Shown: piece after piece, positions 7,283 through 13,988 of the stretch | Position numbering within the stretch: the stretch's first letter is position 1 | Layout: every line of letters starts with the position of its first letter | Source: Bacteroidales bacterium Bact_07 | GTDB taxonomy: Bacteria > Bacteroidota > Bacteroidia > Bacteroidales > Tenuifilaceae | Direction: 5' to 3' | Length of the DNA: 21,638 nucleotides | NCBI GenBank assembly: GCA_001603415.1 | Contig: LUYY01000066.1 | Span: forward strand, 1-21,638 | The notes under the pieces: model-generated | Databases searched by the model: none | What the model was told of the DNA's origin: nothing | The model's input: the letters and a program-made list of their open reading frames with translations, nothing else | Made by a program: the position numbers and the translations under genes

Positions 7283-8776
7283 CTATTCCTGCTCAAACTT
7301 TAACTCAACAGGCTTGTTCTCTTCCTCCTTTTCAATTTCCTGCATTTCCTCTGGGGAGTATCGCCTGATCTTAAAACCAATGGTAGCAATAAATACGCTC
7401 ATGAAAGGACTTATGATATTGAAAAATGCATAGGGGGCGTAGCTAAAAGTGGGAACTCCAAGCACTGCAGCCTGAGTGGCACCACAGGTATTCCAAGGAA
7501 TTAGCACTGATGTAACAGTTCCCGAATCTTCCAGCGTTCGGCTTAGCAGTTCAGGTTTATACCCACGTTTACGAAATGTTCTAGCAAACATTCGTCCGGG
7601 CACTACTATTGATATGTATTGATCCGACGCTGTAACATTAAAGAATAAGCAACTCAAAACCACCGATGCAATTAGGCTTGCCGTTGACTTTGCAAACTTT
7701 ATGATAACTTCTGTGATTTTCACAAGCAGTCCTGCCGATTCCATTACCCCTCCAAAAATCATGGCGGTTATTATGAGCCAAATGGTATTCATCATGCCAG
7801 CCATACCTCGAGTGGTAAGCAGCTCGTTCATTTGAGCATCACCTGAATTGATGGTTACCTTACCAAACATACTCTTAATAACTGCTATATAGCCCGCTTC
7901 GGCATAGTTACCAGTAATACCCGAAACCTGCTCAATAATATGGGGCTGAAAGATTAATGCAAAAACGCCGCCAAGCAATACCCCAAACATGATTGAAGGC
8001 AATGGAGGTGTTTTTCGCACTATAACAACAATCAAAAAGATTGGCACAAGCAAAAGCCATGGTGTAATGTTAAAGGTAGAAGTGAGTATGTCCATGGTAG
8101 CTTGAACATCAACAATTCCCTGTGGTTCAAACCTAAATCCAATGACTAAAAAAATAATAAGGGTAATGGTTAACGATGGAATTGTTGTAATGGTCATATA
8201 CTTGACATGTGTAAACAAATCGGTACCGGCCATTGCAGGGGCAAGGTTAGTAGTATCGCTCAGTGGCGACATTTTGTCACCAAAATAAGCCCCAGAAACT
8301 ATTGCTCCAGCAATAATGGCATGATTAAAGCCAAGCGCATTCCCAATTCCAAGCAAAGCCACCCCCATGGTGGCTACTGTTGACCACGAACTACCTGTAG
8401 CAAGCGAAACCAAAGATGTAATTACAACCGTAGCAAAAAGAAATATTTTGGGGTGTAAAATTTTTAATCCATAGTAAATAAGCGTAGGTACCACACCACT
8501 AATCATCCATGTTCCGGCTAAAGCACCAATCAACATCAAAATTAAGATGGATGGCATGGCCGAGCCAATGGTCTTCACAATGATCTGACGGATATAGCGC
8601 CACTTATAGCCCAAGCCCACAGCAATTACCGAGCCAATAGTCGATGCAAGCAGCAGTGCTATTTGGTTGGCTCCCGATAGCGTTTCATCGCCAAAGTAAA
8701 TTACATTTAGAGTTAAGAAAAGTATCAGAAATGCAATGGGAATAATGCCATGAATGAGTTTTGGTTGCCTTGTCAT
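7283..8776 (-). CDS. nhaC: Na+/H+ antiporter, NhaC family
   Basis: A 497-residue polytopic inner-membrane protein with about a dozen hydrophobic segments. NhaC proteins exchange cytoplasmic Na+ for external H+ and support pH and sodium homeostasis; some family members carry organic substrates instead. The signature stretch GDKMSPLSDTTNLAP (166-180), continued by the AGTDLF motif, and ATGSSWST (126-133) identify the family. The protein ends in a charged, Glu-rich cytoplasmic tail (YSPEEMQEIEKEEE). The ATG at 8776 places a short basic N-terminus before the first helix. It is monocistronic, convergent with the E1 gene and divergent from yqgE across about 190 bases in which I see no clear promoter for it. 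If the genome also has Na+-pumping NQR or RNF, as the apbE gene hints, NhaC would act on the same sodium gradient (inference). Confidence 0.9.
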   Translation of the reverse strand: MTRQPKLIHGIIPIAFLILFLTLNVIYFGDETLSGANQIALLLASTIGSVIAVGLGYKWRYIRQIIVKTIGSAMPSILILMLIGALAGTWMISGVVPTLIYYGLKILHPKIFLFATVVITSLVSLATGSSWSTVATMGVALLGIGNALGFNHAIIAGAIVSGAYFGDKMSPLSDTTNLAPAMAGTDLFTHVKYMTITTIPSLTITLIIFLVIGFRFEPQGIVDVQATMDILTSTFNITPWLLLVPIFLIVVIVRKTPPLPSIMFGVLLGGVFALIFQPHIIEQVSGITGNYAEAGYIAVIKSMFGKVTINSGDAQMNELLTTRGMAGMMNTIWLIITAMIFGGVMESAGLLVKITEVIIKFAKSTASLIASVVLSCLFFNVTASDQYISIVVPGRMFARTFRKRGYKPELLSRTLEDSGTVTSVLIPWNTCGATQAAVLGVPTFSYAPYAFFNIISPFMSVFIATIGFKIRRYSPEEMQEIEKEEENKPVELKFEQE

Positions 8777-8952
8777 ACAGGATAAAATTTTTCGAAAATA
8801 ACAATTATACCGGAATTAACTCAATGATTTATGACCATTAACACATGATATCGTGTAAAGTGAAATCTAACAAGAAATAAAGCTTGAAAAAAATATCGAA
8901 AAGAAAAATTTGGCATATTTTTGGATAGTTGAAGAGTGAAGTTAAAATCAGG

Positions 8953-8961
8953 AAGGAGGTG
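8953..8961 (+). promoter_or_regulatory. Unusually perfect Shine-Dalgarno sequence that fixes the yqgE start
   Basis: AAGGAGGTG at 8953-8961 is fully complementary to the 16S rRNA anti-Shine-Dalgarno sequence, with GGAGG ending 5 bases before the ATG at 8965. The other starts in the window mostly lack such a site. It shows that the in-frame TTG at 8929 is not the start. A possible -7 element TATTTTTG lies upstream at 8916-8923, but no matching -33 box is seen. Confidence 0.85.
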
Positions 8962-8964
8962 GTT

Positions 8965-9564
8965 ATGGCAAAAGGAAAGGAACTCGATATCAACCTGTTT
9001 GACATCAAATTCAAACAAATTCCGCCCAAAGCCGGCAGAGTGCTAATTGCCCAGCCATCCCTCAACGACCCATTCTTTAAGCGAACGGTAATTTACCTGG
9101 TTGAACATGATGCAAATGGCTGTATGGGTTTTATTGTAAACCGCAAGCTAAACATCAGCCTTAGCGATATTTTAGTCGATTTTCCGGATGTAGATGTGAA
9201 CGTTTCGGTTGGTGGCCCAGTTAGCCCTGAATCCATTAACTTTCTTCACACCTTTGGCGATTTAATCCCTAATACTTACCCTTTGGGTAACGGTATTTTC
9301 ATGAACGGCGATATCAATGCTCTTAAATCGCTTGCTATTGCGGGAAAGGTAAATGCTAAAAATCTTCGAATTTTTATTGGTTACTCCGGCTGGGGGCCAA
9401 AACAACTGGAAAATGAGATTAAGGAAAAATCGTGGGTTGTTGCTAATTTCCAACCCATTGATGTGATGAGGGGCGTTTACGATAATTGGTATTTTGCCGT
9501 TCAGCAATTGGGTGAAAAGTTTAAGGTTTGGACTATATATCCTGAAAACCCTTCGCTAAATTAA
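8965..9564 (+). CDS. yqgE: YqgE/AlgH family protein (UPF0301)
   Basis: A 199-residue cytosolic protein of the UPF0301 family. Its biochemical role is not established; the name AlgH comes from an alginate-regulation phenotype in Pseudomonas. Family features are clear: an early PPKAGRVLIAQPSLNDPFF segment, then YLVEHDANGCMGFIVNRKL, GGPVSPESINFLH and GYSGWGPKQLENEI. Length is normal for the family. The start is set by a near-perfect Shine-Dalgarno sequence 5 bases upstream; reading back to the TTG at 8929 would add 12 residues with no support. The 3' end overlaps the 3' end of the convergent class IV aminotransferase gene by 9 bases, with no terminator between them. Confidence 0.95.
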   Translation: MAKGKELDINLFDIKFKQIPPKAGRVLIAQPSLNDPFFKRTVIYLVEHDANGCMGFIVNRKLNISLSDILVDFPDVDVNVSVGGPVSPESINFLHTFGDLIPNTYPLGNGIFMNGDINALKSLAIAGKVNAKNLRIFIGYSGWGPKQLENEIKEKSWVVANFQPIDVMRGVYDNWYFAVQQLGEKFKVWTIYPENPSLN

Positions 9565-10422
9565 TTCCTTAAAAGTTACCCTGTTGAGCTCAACGCTTAG
9601 ATGCTTTGAAACGGTATTGAAGTAACGATTACCTCTTAGTCCTAACACCCAACGAATTCCACTTATGGCATTGGTAAGAAACAGCTCATCGCAAGTACTG
9701 AATACTTTGGTATTTAGTGCAACGTCGTCAAAAACCTTGTAACCTAAACTGCGAGCAACATTAATAACTACCTGGCGCATAACGCCTGGAATGCAACCTT
9801 CCGATAAACCCGGTGTAAAAATCTCACCTTTTTTAACAACAAAGACATTCGATGATATGCTCTCCGCTACTCGCCCGTACTCGTTAAGAATTATGCACTC
9901 ATCCAGCGCATTTCTTTTCCTGTATAGCCCGGCTTTCACGTAAAGCAGGGCGTTACAACTCTTAACCGATGATAAAATATTGACTGGCTTGGCAATATCG
10001 TCATAAATGTCGAGCATTAAACCCTGCTGGTTATACTGGTAAAACTTAAAATCGAGCGGGGAACTTTCAACAATAACCGATGCGGAGTTGTTCTCGGGGG
10101 TATAGAGACCACCATCGTTCCTAAAAACCGAAACCCTAACACGTGTGCTACCAAAATGGCGGTTCTTGTTCAGCAATTTAGTGATTACCTCGCTAAGTTT
10201 CACCTGCGATAATGAGTAGGGTTTCTCAATCTCCAATAGCTGTAATCCTTTGGTTAATCTTTTATAGTGGAAATCCAAATAGAATGAATCAGTTCCGTAG
10301 CAGTGAATTGTTTCAAACAAACCATCGCCATACCGAAAAGCCCTATTTCCGATATTTAGCACAGGGTTATCGGACCGATGGTACTCACCATTAAACCAGA
10401 TGTAACTATTTTGCATCATCAT
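9556..10422 (-). CDS. Class IV pyridoxal-phosphate aminotransferase / aminodeoxychorismate lyase-like
   Basis: A 288-residue fold-type IV PLP enzyme. Members include 4-amino-4-deoxychorismate lyase (PabC, folate synthesis), branched-chain aminotransferases and D-amino acid aminotransferases. Visible features are RYGDGLFETI (30-39), catalytic Lys154 in SVKSCN, Glu187 in the PLP-binding AESISSNVF region, SEGCIPGVMRQ (207-217) for phosphate binding, and FLTNAISGI (248-256). The short length and the LFETI motif lean towards PabC-like lyase, but the substrate is not certain. Three consecutive ATG codons (10422, 10419, 10416) could each start it. It is the last gene of the five-gene operon, 15 bases after the Nudix gene, and overlaps yqgE tail to tail by 9 bases. 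Confidence 0.85.
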   Translation of the reverse strand: MMMQNSYIWFNGEYHRSDNPVLNIGNRAFRYGDGLFETIHCYGTDSFYLDFHYKRLTKGLQLLEIEKPYSLSQVKLSEVITKLLNKNRHFGSTRVRVSVFRNDGGLYTPENNSASVIVESSPLDFKFYQYNQQGLMLDIYDDIAKPVNILSSVKSCNALLYVKAGLYRKRNALDECIILNEYGRVAESISSNVFVVKKGEIFTPGLSEGCIPGVMRQVVINVARSLGYKVFDDVALNTKVFSTCDELFLTNAISGIRWVLGLRGNRYFNTVSKHLSVELNRVTFKELI

Positions 10423-10437
10423 TACTCACAAAGATAG

Positions 10438-10866
10438 CTATCCTTTTAGGTATTCGATAGCCATTTCAAAAAGCCGAGGTTGAACCCTTTGATAGGTTAA
10501 CTTGTCGGGCATATATGAAAAGGCTTTAACCTCTCCTATCTCGCTCTCGGGTAACGGACCAGTTTCTTTAATATCAGCATAAAACATCCGCCCATGGCTT
10601 GTGGCTCCATCGAGCTGAACGGTATAGTCAAATAGTGGCTTTATGTGATAATCTTTTGCGCCGGTTTCCTCAAATAGTTCTCTTCTGGCAGCCTCGTCGG
10701 GTGTTTCTCCAGGTTCAATGTGTCCACCGGGAAGTTCCCAGGTATTGCGGGCTTTATTGCGCACCCAAAGCCACTGACCATTAATATTGCTAAGAATGGC
10801 AACCAGCTGTAACTGGTTGGTATCGGTAAGGTTTGGATTGATTAAAATGTTAGCCTGAGCTTGCAT
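10438..10866 (-). CDS. Nudix hydrolase (MutT-like)
   Basis: A 142-residue single-domain Nudix hydrolase that would cleave a nucleoside diphosphate linked to another group, using Mg. The Nudix box GX5EX7REUXEEXGU is complete from Gly48 to Ala70, with Glu54, Arg62-Glu63, Glu66-Glu67 and Gly69, and it is preceded by the common WELPGG. No domain outside the fold is present to define the substrate; house-cleaning of oxidised nucleotides is possible but unproven. It sits fourth in the operon, 5 bases after the rhomboid gene and 15 before the class IV aminotransferase. The company of AMP nucleosidase and a DNA polymerase subunit fits nucleotide-pool maintenance (inference). Confidence 0.9.
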   Translation of the reverse strand: MQAQANILINPNLTDTNQLQLVAILSNINGQWLWVRNKARNTWELPGGHIEPGETPDEAARRELFEETGAKDYHIKPLFDYTVQLDGATSHGRMFYADIKETGPLPESEIGEVKAFSYMPDKLTYQRVQPRLFEMAIEYLKG

Positions 10867-10871
10867 ATCTG

Positions 10872-11489
10872 CTAACCTAGTCCCAGTTGCCTGAGAAAGA
10901 AAAGGAAAAGCTTAGGATCGATAAGAATTGGGTAAATAAACCCAAAAACTGCGCCCACAAAGTGTGCATCGTGGTTAATGTTATCGCCTCCCTTACGGCT
11001 CATGTAGTTTGAGTATGCAAGGTAAGCAATGGCAAATACAATTCCAGGAATTGGCAGTATAGCCATGAGGTAAAGCTTTTCAAGCGGGCTAAAAAAGATA
11101 CTGAAAAACACAATGGCCGAAACAGCCCCCGATGCTCCCACGCTCTGGTAGTAGGGATCGTTCTTGTGCTTTTTCAGTGTAGTTAACGATGAGATTATTG
11201 CTGCACCAAGGTAGAGTATGATAAAATGCAATTGAGGCAGAGCAATGCTACCAATGGTGTGCAATTGTTGAAATATAGATTCCACATACCTACCAAACGA
11301 TAATAAAACTATCATGTTCACAAAAAGATGCAGGAAATTGGCATGAACAAATGCATGCGAAACCAAACGATACCACTCGTTTCGCTTGAACACAATGTAG
11401 GGGCTAAGCAGTAAACGCTGGAACAGAATGCTATTCCCAAAGGCTGCAAACGAGACTAATGCGGTTAATACTATTACGATGTAGGTCAT
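10872..11489 (-). CDS. Rhomboid family intramembrane serine protease
   Basis: A 205-residue membrane protein with six predicted hydrophobic segments, the minimal bacterial rhomboid fold. Rhomboids cleave the transmembrane segments of other membrane proteins. The catalytic pair appears intact: Ser120 in GASGA (118-122) and His176 in the last helix (NHDAHFVGA, 172-180). The conserved His54-x3-Asn58 of helix 2, which stabilises the oxyanion, is also present. No cytosolic or ankyrin extension is fused. The start ATG overlaps the holA stop by 4 bases (ATGA-type), so translation is probably coupled. The substrate cannot be guessed from the neighbours. Confidence 0.92.
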   Translation of the reverse strand: MTYIVIVLTALVSFAAFGNSILFQRLLLSPYIVFKRNEWYRLVSHAFVHANFLHLFVNMIVLLSFGRYVESIFQQLHTIGSIALPQLHFIILYLGAAIISSLTTLKKHKNDPYYQSVGASGAVSAIVFFSIFFSPLEKLYLMAILPIPGIVFAIAYLAYSNYMSRKGGDNINHDAHFVGAVFGFIYPILIDPKLFLFFLRQLGLG

Positions 11490-12532
11490 TTCCCGTAAAC
11501 AATAAGGTAGATAAGTTCACGCAGTAACTCGCCATGATCGGTTGAGTTGTTATTGACTCCTTTTGAGCGCATGTCGTATTCGCTAAGTAGGTGAATAATG
11601 CTAACGCATCGAGCAGCACTAAAGCGTTTGGCAGCACGCTCGTACTCAGCAACAAAAAACTCGTTTACACCCAACTCCTTGGCCACCGATGCTTTCGACT
11701 TATCGGCCAGAAAATGGTATTTCAGAATTTTGATAAAATACTGGTAAATAGCGGTTATGGTCAACACAAAAGGATTTGCGTTAGGATTACGGGCAAAATG
11801 GTCGGCAATGCGCATGGCCCGGGCAAAGTTCATCTCGCCAAGCGCCTTGGTTAGTTCAAAACGGTTAAAATCGCGGCTTACACCAATGTTCCGCTCAATG
11901 TCGGCAGCCTGAATCTGCTTACTATCGGCAGGCAGGATTATTGCCAGCTTATCAAGTTCATGAGCAAGACGACTTAAATCGTTCCCTACAAACTCGGTAA
12001 GCAGGTTTGCTGCCATGGGGTCGATTTTAATTCCCTTATCCTTAAGGTATCCAATAATCCAATCGGGTATTTGGTAATCGTAAAACTTTTTCGATTCAAA
12101 GTAAACCCCTTTTTGCTTTGCCAGCTTTACAACCCCCGAGAGCTTGTCGGACGACTTTTTGCCATCGCTGGCAGTTTTATGGCAGATAACCAGTATGGTT
12201 GAATTCAGCGGGGCTTTCAGGTAAATTTCCAGATCGGAAAGGTTACGGGCATTCTGGGCTTCCTTAACAATAACCACCTGGTAGTTCGACATCATAGGGA
12301 AACGGCGAGCTGAACCAATAATATCGGCAGCGGAAACATCGCGCCCATAAACCACGGTTTGGTTAAATGCCTTTTCGGAACTGCTGAGCACATTGTCCTC
12401 AATGTACTCAGCAATTTTATCGATAAAGTATGGCTCATCGCCAGTCAGAAAGTAGATGGGCTTGTATATTTTATTTTTTAGTTCCTGAAGGATATTTTGG
12501 AACGATTCAACTGTCTGACTCTGCTTGGCCAT
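11486..12532 (-). CDS. holA: DNA polymerase III subunit delta
   Basis: Delta is the clamp-loader subunit that opens the beta sliding clamp during replication. The 348-residue length and overall pattern match the family: the N-terminal segment YFLTGDEPYFID (27-38), a central AAA+-like region lacking Walker motifs as expected for delta, and a helical C-terminal collar domain. The segment NDLSRLAHELDKL, near residue 190, is typical. In Bacteroidota holA often sits beside an HsdR-N protein, as here, with AMP nucleosidase between them. The gene lies 9 bases after AMP nucleosidase and overlaps the rhomboid start by 4 bases. The ATG at 12532 has no Shine-Dalgarno sequence, which fits translation coupled to the upstream gene. 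Confidence 0.93.
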   Translation of the reverse strand: MAKQSQTVESFQNILQELKNKIYKPIYFLTGDEPYFIDKIAEYIEDNVLSSSEKAFNQTVVYGRDVSAADIIGSARRFPMMSNYQVVIVKEAQNARNLSDLEIYLKAPLNSTILVICHKTASDGKKSSDKLSGVVKLAKQKGVYFESKKFYDYQIPDWIIGYLKDKGIKIDPMAANLLTEFVGNDLSRLAHELDKLAIILPADSKQIQAADIERNIGVSRDFNRFELTKALGEMNFARAMRIADHFARNPNANPFVLTITAIYQYFIKILKYHFLADKSKASVAKELGVNEFFVAEYERAAKRFSAARCVSIIHLLSEYDMRSKGVNNNSTDHGELLRELIYLIVYGK

Positions 12533-12541
12533 AACTTGAAT

Positions 12542-13312
12542 TTAAAAACGCAAGTGTTTAACCGATTCGCTATTGTTAATCAATCGGGTAAGCGATTCTA
12601 TACCAATTTTAATTTGGTCTTCCACAAAAAGCGAATTCACTTTTTGATCGCTTTCGGTAGTTTTAACCCCTTCGGAAATCATTGGCTGGTCAGTAACCAG
12701 CAGAAGTGCACCTGTGGGAATCTCGTTGTAGAAACCAACCGTAAAGATTGTTGCTGTTTCCATATCGATAGCCATAGCGCGTGTACGACGGAGGTATTCC
12801 TTAAAATTATCGTCGTACTCCCAAACCCTACGGTTTGTGGTAACAACAGTACCGGTCCAGTAATCGCGGTTGTGGTTACGAATGGTTGAGGAAACTACAC
12901 GCTGTAGAGTAAATGCAGGTAATGCTGGAACTTCAGGAGGCATATAGTCGTTTGAGGTCCCCTCGTGGCGAATAGCTGCAATAGGGAGTATAAAATCGCC
13001 TACGTTGTTCTTCTTTTTAAGCCCACCACACTTCCCCAAGAAAAGTACTGCTTTCGGCTTAACCGCACTCAACAAATCCATTATTGTTGCTGCATTGGGG
13101 CTTCCCATGCCAAAGTCGATCATGGTTATTCCATTGGCAGTGGCACAAGGCATATTGGCATTGGGGTTTACTATGGGAACGTTGAAATAGTTTGCAAAAA
13201 ATTCGAGGTATCCCCTAAAATTGGTCAAAAGGATATGAGTGCCAAAATCTTCAAGTTTTTGCCCGGTGTACCTGGGCAACCAGTTCTGAACAATTTCTTC
13301 TTTTGTCTTCAT
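12542..13312 (-). CDS. amn: AMP nucleosidase (short PNP/UDP phosphorylase-fold form)
   Basis: Hydrolyses AMP to adenine and ribose 5-phosphate and so helps control the adenylate pool. The 256-residue protein is the short form, lacking the extra N-terminal domain of the enterobacterial enzyme. It has the phosphorylase-superfamily pattern: FGMGSPNAA (67-75), LGKCGGL (92-98), the ribose-binding AIDMETATIF (181-190) and DQPMISEGVKTTESD (208-222), the last typical of bacterial AMP nucleosidases. It is first in the operon with holA, the rhomboid, the Nudix and the class IV aminotransferase genes, and it has its own -7 element upstream. The symbol is used by analogy of function; an enzyme acting on related nucleosides is the main alternative. 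Confidence 0.88.
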   Translation of the reverse strand: MKTKEEIVQNWLPRYTGQKLEDFGTHILLTNFRGYLEFFANYFNVPIVNPNANMPCATANGITMIDFGMGSPNAATIMDLLSAVKPKAVLFLGKCGGLKKKNNVGDFILPIAAIRHEGTSNDYMPPEVPALPAFTLQRVVSSTIRNHNRDYWTGTVVTTNRRVWEYDDNFKEYLRRTRAMAIDMETATIFTVGFYNEIPTGALLLVTDQPMISEGVKTTESDQKVNSLFVEDQIKIGIESLTRLINNSESVKHLRF

Positions 13313-13349
13313 ACCAACACTTTTAATATTTTCAACAAGTATATTTCGG

Positions 13350-13357
13350 CAAAGATA
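13350..13357 (-). promoter_or_regulatory. Candidate -7 element for the five-gene operon
   Basis: On the minus strand TATCTTTG (13357-13350) matches TAnnTTTG exactly and lies 37 bases before the AMP nucleosidase start. The expected -33 TTTG is not exact; TTTTTAG is the nearest candidate at that distance. A leader of about 30 bases would result. Confidence 0.45.
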
Positions 13358-13417
13358 CGGCTAATCGATCAATCTAAAAATAGTGTTTTTATACATACTC
13401 AACACGAGATTTGCTCA

Positions 13418-13478
13418 GTTTTAGATGATTTTTCTATGAATTTCTGCTTAAAATCAATCTATATCGACCATCTAAAAC
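13418..13478. repeat. 10-bp inverted repeat in the divergent promoter region
   Basis: GTTTTAGATG at 13418-13427 and its exact reverse complement CATCTAAAAC at 13469-13478 lie 41 bases apart, inside the 211-base region between the AMP nucleosidase operon and the HsdR-N gene. The half-sites could be an operator bound by a dimeric regulator or the arms of a weak hairpin; neither is shown. I see no tRNA or small gene in this region. Confidence 0.4.
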
Positions 13479-13511
13479 GTTAACGAAACCCTTAATGATT
13501 TAATAAATTTT

Positions 13512-13519
13512 TAATTTTG
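13512..13519 (+). promoter_or_regulatory. Candidate -7 element directly before the HsdR-N gene (possible leaderless mRNA)
   Basis: TAATTTTG matches TAnnTTTG exactly and ends only 4 bases before the ATG at 13524. Transcription would begin at or next to the start codon, giving a leaderless message. No -33 TTTG is found at the expected distance, so the element stands alone and chance in AT-rich DNA cannot be excluded. Confidence 0.35.
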
Positions 13520-13523
13520 CTGC

Positions 13524-13988
13524 ATGAATTCAAATAGTGGTAAATCATTTAGCTTCCCTAACTACCAGTTCCGCGTTAAACAGGAAAAGGGAAACCGCTA
13601 TATTTTTGATATAATCCGAAAGAAATTCGTTACACTTACCCCGGAAGAATGGGTACGTCAGCATTTAATAAATTATCTGGTAAGCGATTTACATATACCA
13701 GTAGGTTTAATTGGAATTGAGGTAAGTTTTTCATTCAACAACGTAAACCACAGGGCCGATGTTGTAGTCTATAATAGAAAAGGCCAACCACTAATGCTTG
13801 CAGAGTGTAAGGCGCCTACCGTTGAGATTACTGATGATGTTGTTGACCAGATATGCAGATATAATTATGTTCTAAATGCTGAATACCTGATAATTACGAA
13901 CGGAATAAGGCACTACGTTTTACAGTTTACCCACGATAGCAGATGGATAACACTAAATAATTTCAATGAAATTGCTAACAAAATATGA
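13524..13988 (+). CDS. Orphan type I restriction HsdR N-terminal domain protein (PD-(D/E)XK fold)
   Basis: A 154-residue stand-alone version of the nuclease domain found at the N-terminus of type I restriction HsdR subunits. The PD-(D/E)XK motif is visible as Asp79 in HRADVVVY and Glu94-x-Lys96 in LAECKAP, with an upstream Glu41/42 in TPEEW, so the nuclease site looks intact. There is no helicase or translocase domain and no hsdM or hsdS nearby, so it is not a working restriction system. Small proteins of this type are common in Bacteroidota next to holA, which argues for a housekeeping DNA role rather than defence. That role is not established. Its stop overlaps the next gene's start by 4 bases. 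Confidence 0.85.
   Translation: MNSNSGKSFSFPNYQFRVKQEKGNRYIFDIIRKKFVTLTPEEWVRQHLINYLVSDLHIPVGLIGIEVSFSFNNVNHRADVVVYNRKGQPLMLAECKAPTVEITDDVVDQICRYNYVLNAEYLIITNGIRHYVLQFTHDSRWITLNNFNEIANKI

Noticed and set aside
8843..8858. Short palindrome-like sequence ACAC-ATGATATC-GTGT between nhaC and yqgE
   Set aside because: Only four base pairs match across an 8-base centre, so it is too weak to call an operator.
12965..13483. 172-codon plus-strand open frame antisense to AMP nucleosidase and running into the promoter region
   Set aside because: It lies opposite a well-supported gene, its product resembles no family I know, and it ends inside AT-rich intergenic DNA. It is best explained as a shadow frame.
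13524..13988. Part of a type I restriction-modification system
   Set aside because: Only the HsdR N-terminal domain is present as a complete short gene. There is no helicase portion, hsdM or hsdS, and such stand-alone proteins are common next to holA.
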